Assembly (NCBI GenBank): GCA_903831585.1
Contig: CAIKYE010000112.1
Coordinates: forward strand, 1 to 8,395
Direction of reading: 5' to 3'
From: an uncultured Micrococcales bacterium
GTDB lineage: Bacteria > Actinomycetota > Actinomycetes > Actinomycetales > Microbacteriaceae
DNA length: 8,395 bases
A program made the position numbers and the translations under genes. Below the pieces are notes generated by a model. It was not told the DNA's origin. It was given only the letters and a program-made list of their open reading frames with translations, and did not search any database. This document shows positions 6,174 to 8,395 of the stretch, piece after piece (within the stretch, counting starts at the first letter, position 1; each line of letters opens with the position of its first letter).

Positions 6174-8395
6174 TAGTCTCACCCGAATCAACAAAGATTT
6201 CAGAAGAGCTCGCGGCTCGTCTTCGACCGGCACTCGGAATTGCCAGAAGAACAAAAGCTAGCAGCACTAGGAGCTGCACGACTTTGGTTATTGACCACGG
6301 CGAAGATTCGTCGCGCTCGAAATCAGCAGAGAGATTTCTCACTCTCCAGATGTTGCCAAAGTCTGTCTCGCCAGCGGCTTCGAGTTGCGCGATTGAATCA
6401 AAAGCCACGGCGAGTTTTGCGTTGGCATTTGCCTCGGTTTGATCTGCGGCCAATGGAATCAAAACGTATCCGATTGAATTTTGCTGCAGCGCAGCATCGA
6501 TATTGCTTGGATTCGCCGAAACCATGTCGGCAACCAATTGAGCGACTTCGCGATATTCCGGTTCAGATTCTTCTACTTCGGCCAGCGCAAATCGATAGGC
6601 GATGCTCAGGTCTTCTAACTGAACTCCGTCGGCTTCGACAAGTGAGGCGGAATAGCCGCTGCCTGAGGTCTCGGCCGAGACAATCAAAACCTGGGCGTTC
6701 AGGCCAGAGCTAGCCTGGGCGTCGATTAGCGCCGGCATTACTCGCCCGTCTGTATAAAGTGCAGAGTTCGGGGTCACGGCCGCGGCGACGGCAGCCGGGG
6801 TAATCATGAAAAGCACCAGGAAAGCAGCGATTGCTCTGCTGGCCTGACGGCGGCGCAGCGAGTCAAGCCAACCTGCGGTTGCAAGCGCCAAACAGAGGCC
6901 CCAGACGCCAAGCAGAGCCTGCGCAGACCCATTGACGAAGTCGCTGCCAAGCGGCCCAACCCCCACGGCAACAAACTGCAGTTGGTTGACCAACCATGCC
7001 AGAGCTAGCGCCAACACACCGAAGCTGAGCAGCCCCAGAGCAACCTTAAAGCGCGGTGAGAGAAGAGCCAGCAGTGCGAGCAGCAATAGTGCGAAGGCCG
7101 AACCGGCCGAAACTAGAGACATCGAGGAGACATCCAAAGAGCCCGAGATGAATTGCCAGGTTGGCACCGAAGTAGTCGCAAGCGGCACTCCCGGATCTGC
7201 GAACAGAGCCAACGGCTGACCCTTGATGAAAGCCAGGTAGACAAAAATCGGAGCGAAGATGGCAACCAGCGGAAGCGGAATCCAGATTAGATAACCGAAT
7301 CTTCTCGGTCGCATGACAAGCACGGCACAAAGTGCGATGAGAGACAAAACAATCGTGTTCGGAGCAGCTGCGCTGACAATCGCAAGCAGCAAAGCCGCCA
7401 ACCCAACCCAGGTGAAGGTTTGTTGTTTCGATTTAACCGATATTTCTTTGCCTAGCAATGCGACTCGAGCAATCGTGAAGACCAGATAGGGCAAAGCGAT
7501 TTGCGCAATCAGCGCGGGCAGTCGAAGTTCTTGCTGCGACTGCACAAGCGATGGCCAAAGGGCATATGCCAGAGCGATCAAGTTTCGAACGTGAGTCTTT
7601 GTCGTGAAAACCGACGCGGCCTTAAAAGCGCCGAAGAATGCAAGAGGCAGCGCTACGAAAAACAGAATCGCAATCGAAAGCGATGGAGCCCAAAAAGTTA
7701 GCGAACCGAGAAGTGTGAGCACCCAGACGAACGGGTCGCTCGGTGCAACGAATCCGTTAGCAATTGGATGCCAACTTGCTCCGGCTCTGCGAAAGAGGTC
7801 GAACCAACTTTGATTGAGCGCAATAGTTGCGCCGCCGCTGACTGCAACTGAAGATGGCCAGAAAGAGTATGAGATTGCAAGCAGTGCAGCGACGAACCAA
7901 AGACCTCGACCCTCGACGAATGACTTGGCAGAACTAACCGAGCCGAGCAGAAGTTGCTCGGTGTTTGGAGCCGAACTGTCGAGTTGATCTCTTTCGGTGA
8001 GAGCCGAGTGTGCCTCGAGTCTTGCTTCTATCTCGTCTTGCTCGAGATTGCGGCGGCGATCGTCTCGCACCTGCTGCTTGCTGGCGTGAAGAGCGGCGAG
8101 AGCTGAGCGCACCGCTCGGCTCGTTTTGCGGCGAACGCTCAATCTTGCGAAAATCGTGAACCCCGCCCAGATGGCAGAAGAGAATTCGCCAACGATTCGA
8201 TCTGGGCGCTTAGTCCAGATTCGCCAAATGACCCGACCCAGGGTGATTGCGGGCAAGAACAACCAGAAAGCGAGTGCCTGCCAAAGCGGAGCCCAACTGA
8301 GTCTGAGTTGAATCTCGGCTCGGCGCAGAGCCGTCTTTGCAGGGGTGCCCAGCCATGAACGCTTGCGCTTATCGTTCATCGATAGAGCCGCGTGA
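6166..8395 (-). CDS. Large polytopic membrane glycosyltransferase-type protein, C-terminal part (N-terminus beyond right edge)
   Basis: The frame is open through the right edge: codons before the M at 8379 read H-A-A-L-S, and no ribosome binding site precedes that M. The visible part is therefore probably the C-terminal ~740 residues of a larger protein. Numbering from that M: a membrane helix at about 31-50; a charged cytoplasmic stretch (80-135, many Arg, Glu and Asp); then some twelve hydrophobic helices between 160 and 533 (e.g. 160-178, 235-255, 287-305, 322-338, 362-383, 425-440, 445-464, 485-503, 514-533); an outside domain of about 160 residues (534-695); a last helix (698-716); and a short tail. 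In actinobacteria, proteins of this layout next to DUF5719 carry an N-terminal family 2 glycosyltransferase domain, which would lie outside this window, so catalytic motifs cannot be shown. The last 8 bases (ATGATTAA) contain the start of the DUF5719 gene, so the two are translationally coupled. Likely role: assembling or exporting a surface polysaccharide (inference). Confidence 0.75.
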   Translation of the reverse strand, partial: HAALSMNDKRKRSWLGTPAKTALRRAEIQLRLSWAPLWQALAFWLFLPAITLGRVIWRIWTKRPDRIVGEFSSAIWAGFTIFARLSVRRKTSRAVRSALAALHASKQQVRDDRRRNLEQDEIEARLEAHSALTERDQLDSSAPNTEQLLLGSVSSAKSFVEGRGLWFVAALLAISYSFWPSSVAVSGGATIALNQSWFDLFRRAGASWHPIANGFVAPSDPFVWVLTLLGSLTFWAPSLSIAILFFVALPLAFFGAFKAASVFTTKTHVRNLIALAYALWPSLVQSQQELRLPALIAQIALPYLVFTIARVALLGKEISVKSKQQTFTWVGLAALLLAIVSAAAPNTIVLSLIALCAVLVMRPRRFGYLIWIPLPLVAIFAPIFVYLAFIKGQPLALFADPGVPLATTSVPTWQFISGSLDVSSMSLVSAGSAFALLLLALLALLSPRFKVALGLLSFGVLALALAWLVNQLQFVAVGVGPLGSDFVNGSAQALLGVWGLCLALATAGWLDSLRRRQASRAIAAFLVLFMITPAAVAAAVTPNSALYTDGRVMPALIDAQASSGLNAQVLIVSAETSGSGYSASLVEADGVQLEDLSIAYRFALAEVEESEPEYREVAQLVADMVSANPSNIDAALQQNSIGYVLIPLAADQTEANANAKLAVAFDSIAQLEAAGETDFGNIWRVRNLSADFERDESSPWSITKVVQLLVLLAFVLLAIPSAGRRRAASSSEIFVDSGETND
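6178..6184 (-). promoter_or_regulatory. Ribosome binding site deciding the DUF5719 start
   Basis: GGGTGAG on the minus strand lies four bases before the ATG at 6173 and inside the end of the upstream membrane-protein gene. Its presence, with the signal sequence that begins at this ATG, favours 6173 over the in-frame ATG at 6254. Confidence 0.55.

Noticed and set aside
6174..6254. Longer start for the DUF5719 protein at the ATG at 6254
   Set aside because: The added 27 residues would bury the signal sequence behind a charged segment and overlap the upstream gene by 89 bases; the ATG at 6173 has a ribosome binding site and a normal signal peptide.
6240..6713. 157-residue plus-strand open frame opposite the membrane protein
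   Set aside because: It is Arg- and Gln-rich, as expected from reading the complement of Ala/Leu/Ser-rich codons, and has no motif. The opposite strand has clear coding character.
8377..8379. M at 8379 as the true start of the membrane protein
   Set aside because: The frame stays open to the window edge, no ribosome binding site precedes it, and the layout matches the membrane half of a longer glycosyltransferase. It was treated as truncated by the window.
1..8395. tRNA, rRNA, CRISPR, transposon, att site or phage-like features
   Set aside because: Nothing of these kinds was seen by eye on either strand; coding density is nearly complete and composition looks even throughout. Frequent TCGA tetramers are a common actinobacterial genome trait, not a local repeat.

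Overview
The window looks like chromosome of a high-GC Gram-positive bacterium. It is most likely a member of the Microbacteriaceae with a compact genome, such as a planktonic Rhodoluna/Aquiluna-type actinobacterium. This rests on gene content (MtrA/MtrB two-component pair, DUF3499, the actinobacterial DUF1025-like 'metallopeptidase family' protein, DUF5719), on moderate rather than very high GC, and on very tight gene packing. The genus assignment is inference. No mobile element, CRISPR array, RNA gene or foreign-looking island was seen.

Layout. All genes but one lie on the minus strand, so they read from right to left. From 8395 to 6166 is the membrane half of a large glycosyltransferase-type protein whose N-terminus lies beyond the right edge. 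It overlaps by 8 bases with an exported DUF5719 protein (6173-4740). At 4309-4728 on the plus strand is a small protein of the DUF1025-like metallopeptidase family, convergent with the DUF5719 gene (11 bases between stops) and divergent from the next block. The second minus-strand block starts at 4285. It holds a DUF3499 zinc-ribbon-like domain read in one frame with phosphomannomutase ManB (to 2642), then adenosylhomocysteinase AhcY (2631-1156), response regulator MtrA (1147-443) and the N-terminal part of sensor kinase MtrB (442 to beyond the left edge). Gaps in this block are 10, 8 and 0 bases, so it reads as one operon. No stretch over 300 bases lacks a gene; the largest intergenic gap is 23 bases.

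Function. The order glycosyltransferase - DUF5719 - metallopeptidase - DUF3499 - manB - ahcY - mtrA - mtrB is a shortened form of a syntenic block known from Mycobacterium and Streptomyces. It links cell-surface glycan assembly and sugar-phosphate supply with the MtrAB envelope/cell-division regulator. As I recall the M. tuberculosis order, manA, the SIS-domain gene and tmk lie within it; they are absent here.

I see no wholly new system. The points most worth checking are: (1) a 23-base divergent spacer that fits two overlapping, oppositely oriented leaderless promoters; (2) the in-frame DUF3499-ManB fusion; (3) the metallopeptidase-family protein lacking its expected His-Glu pair; (4) a roughly 9-residue insertion in the DNA-binding domain of MtrA.
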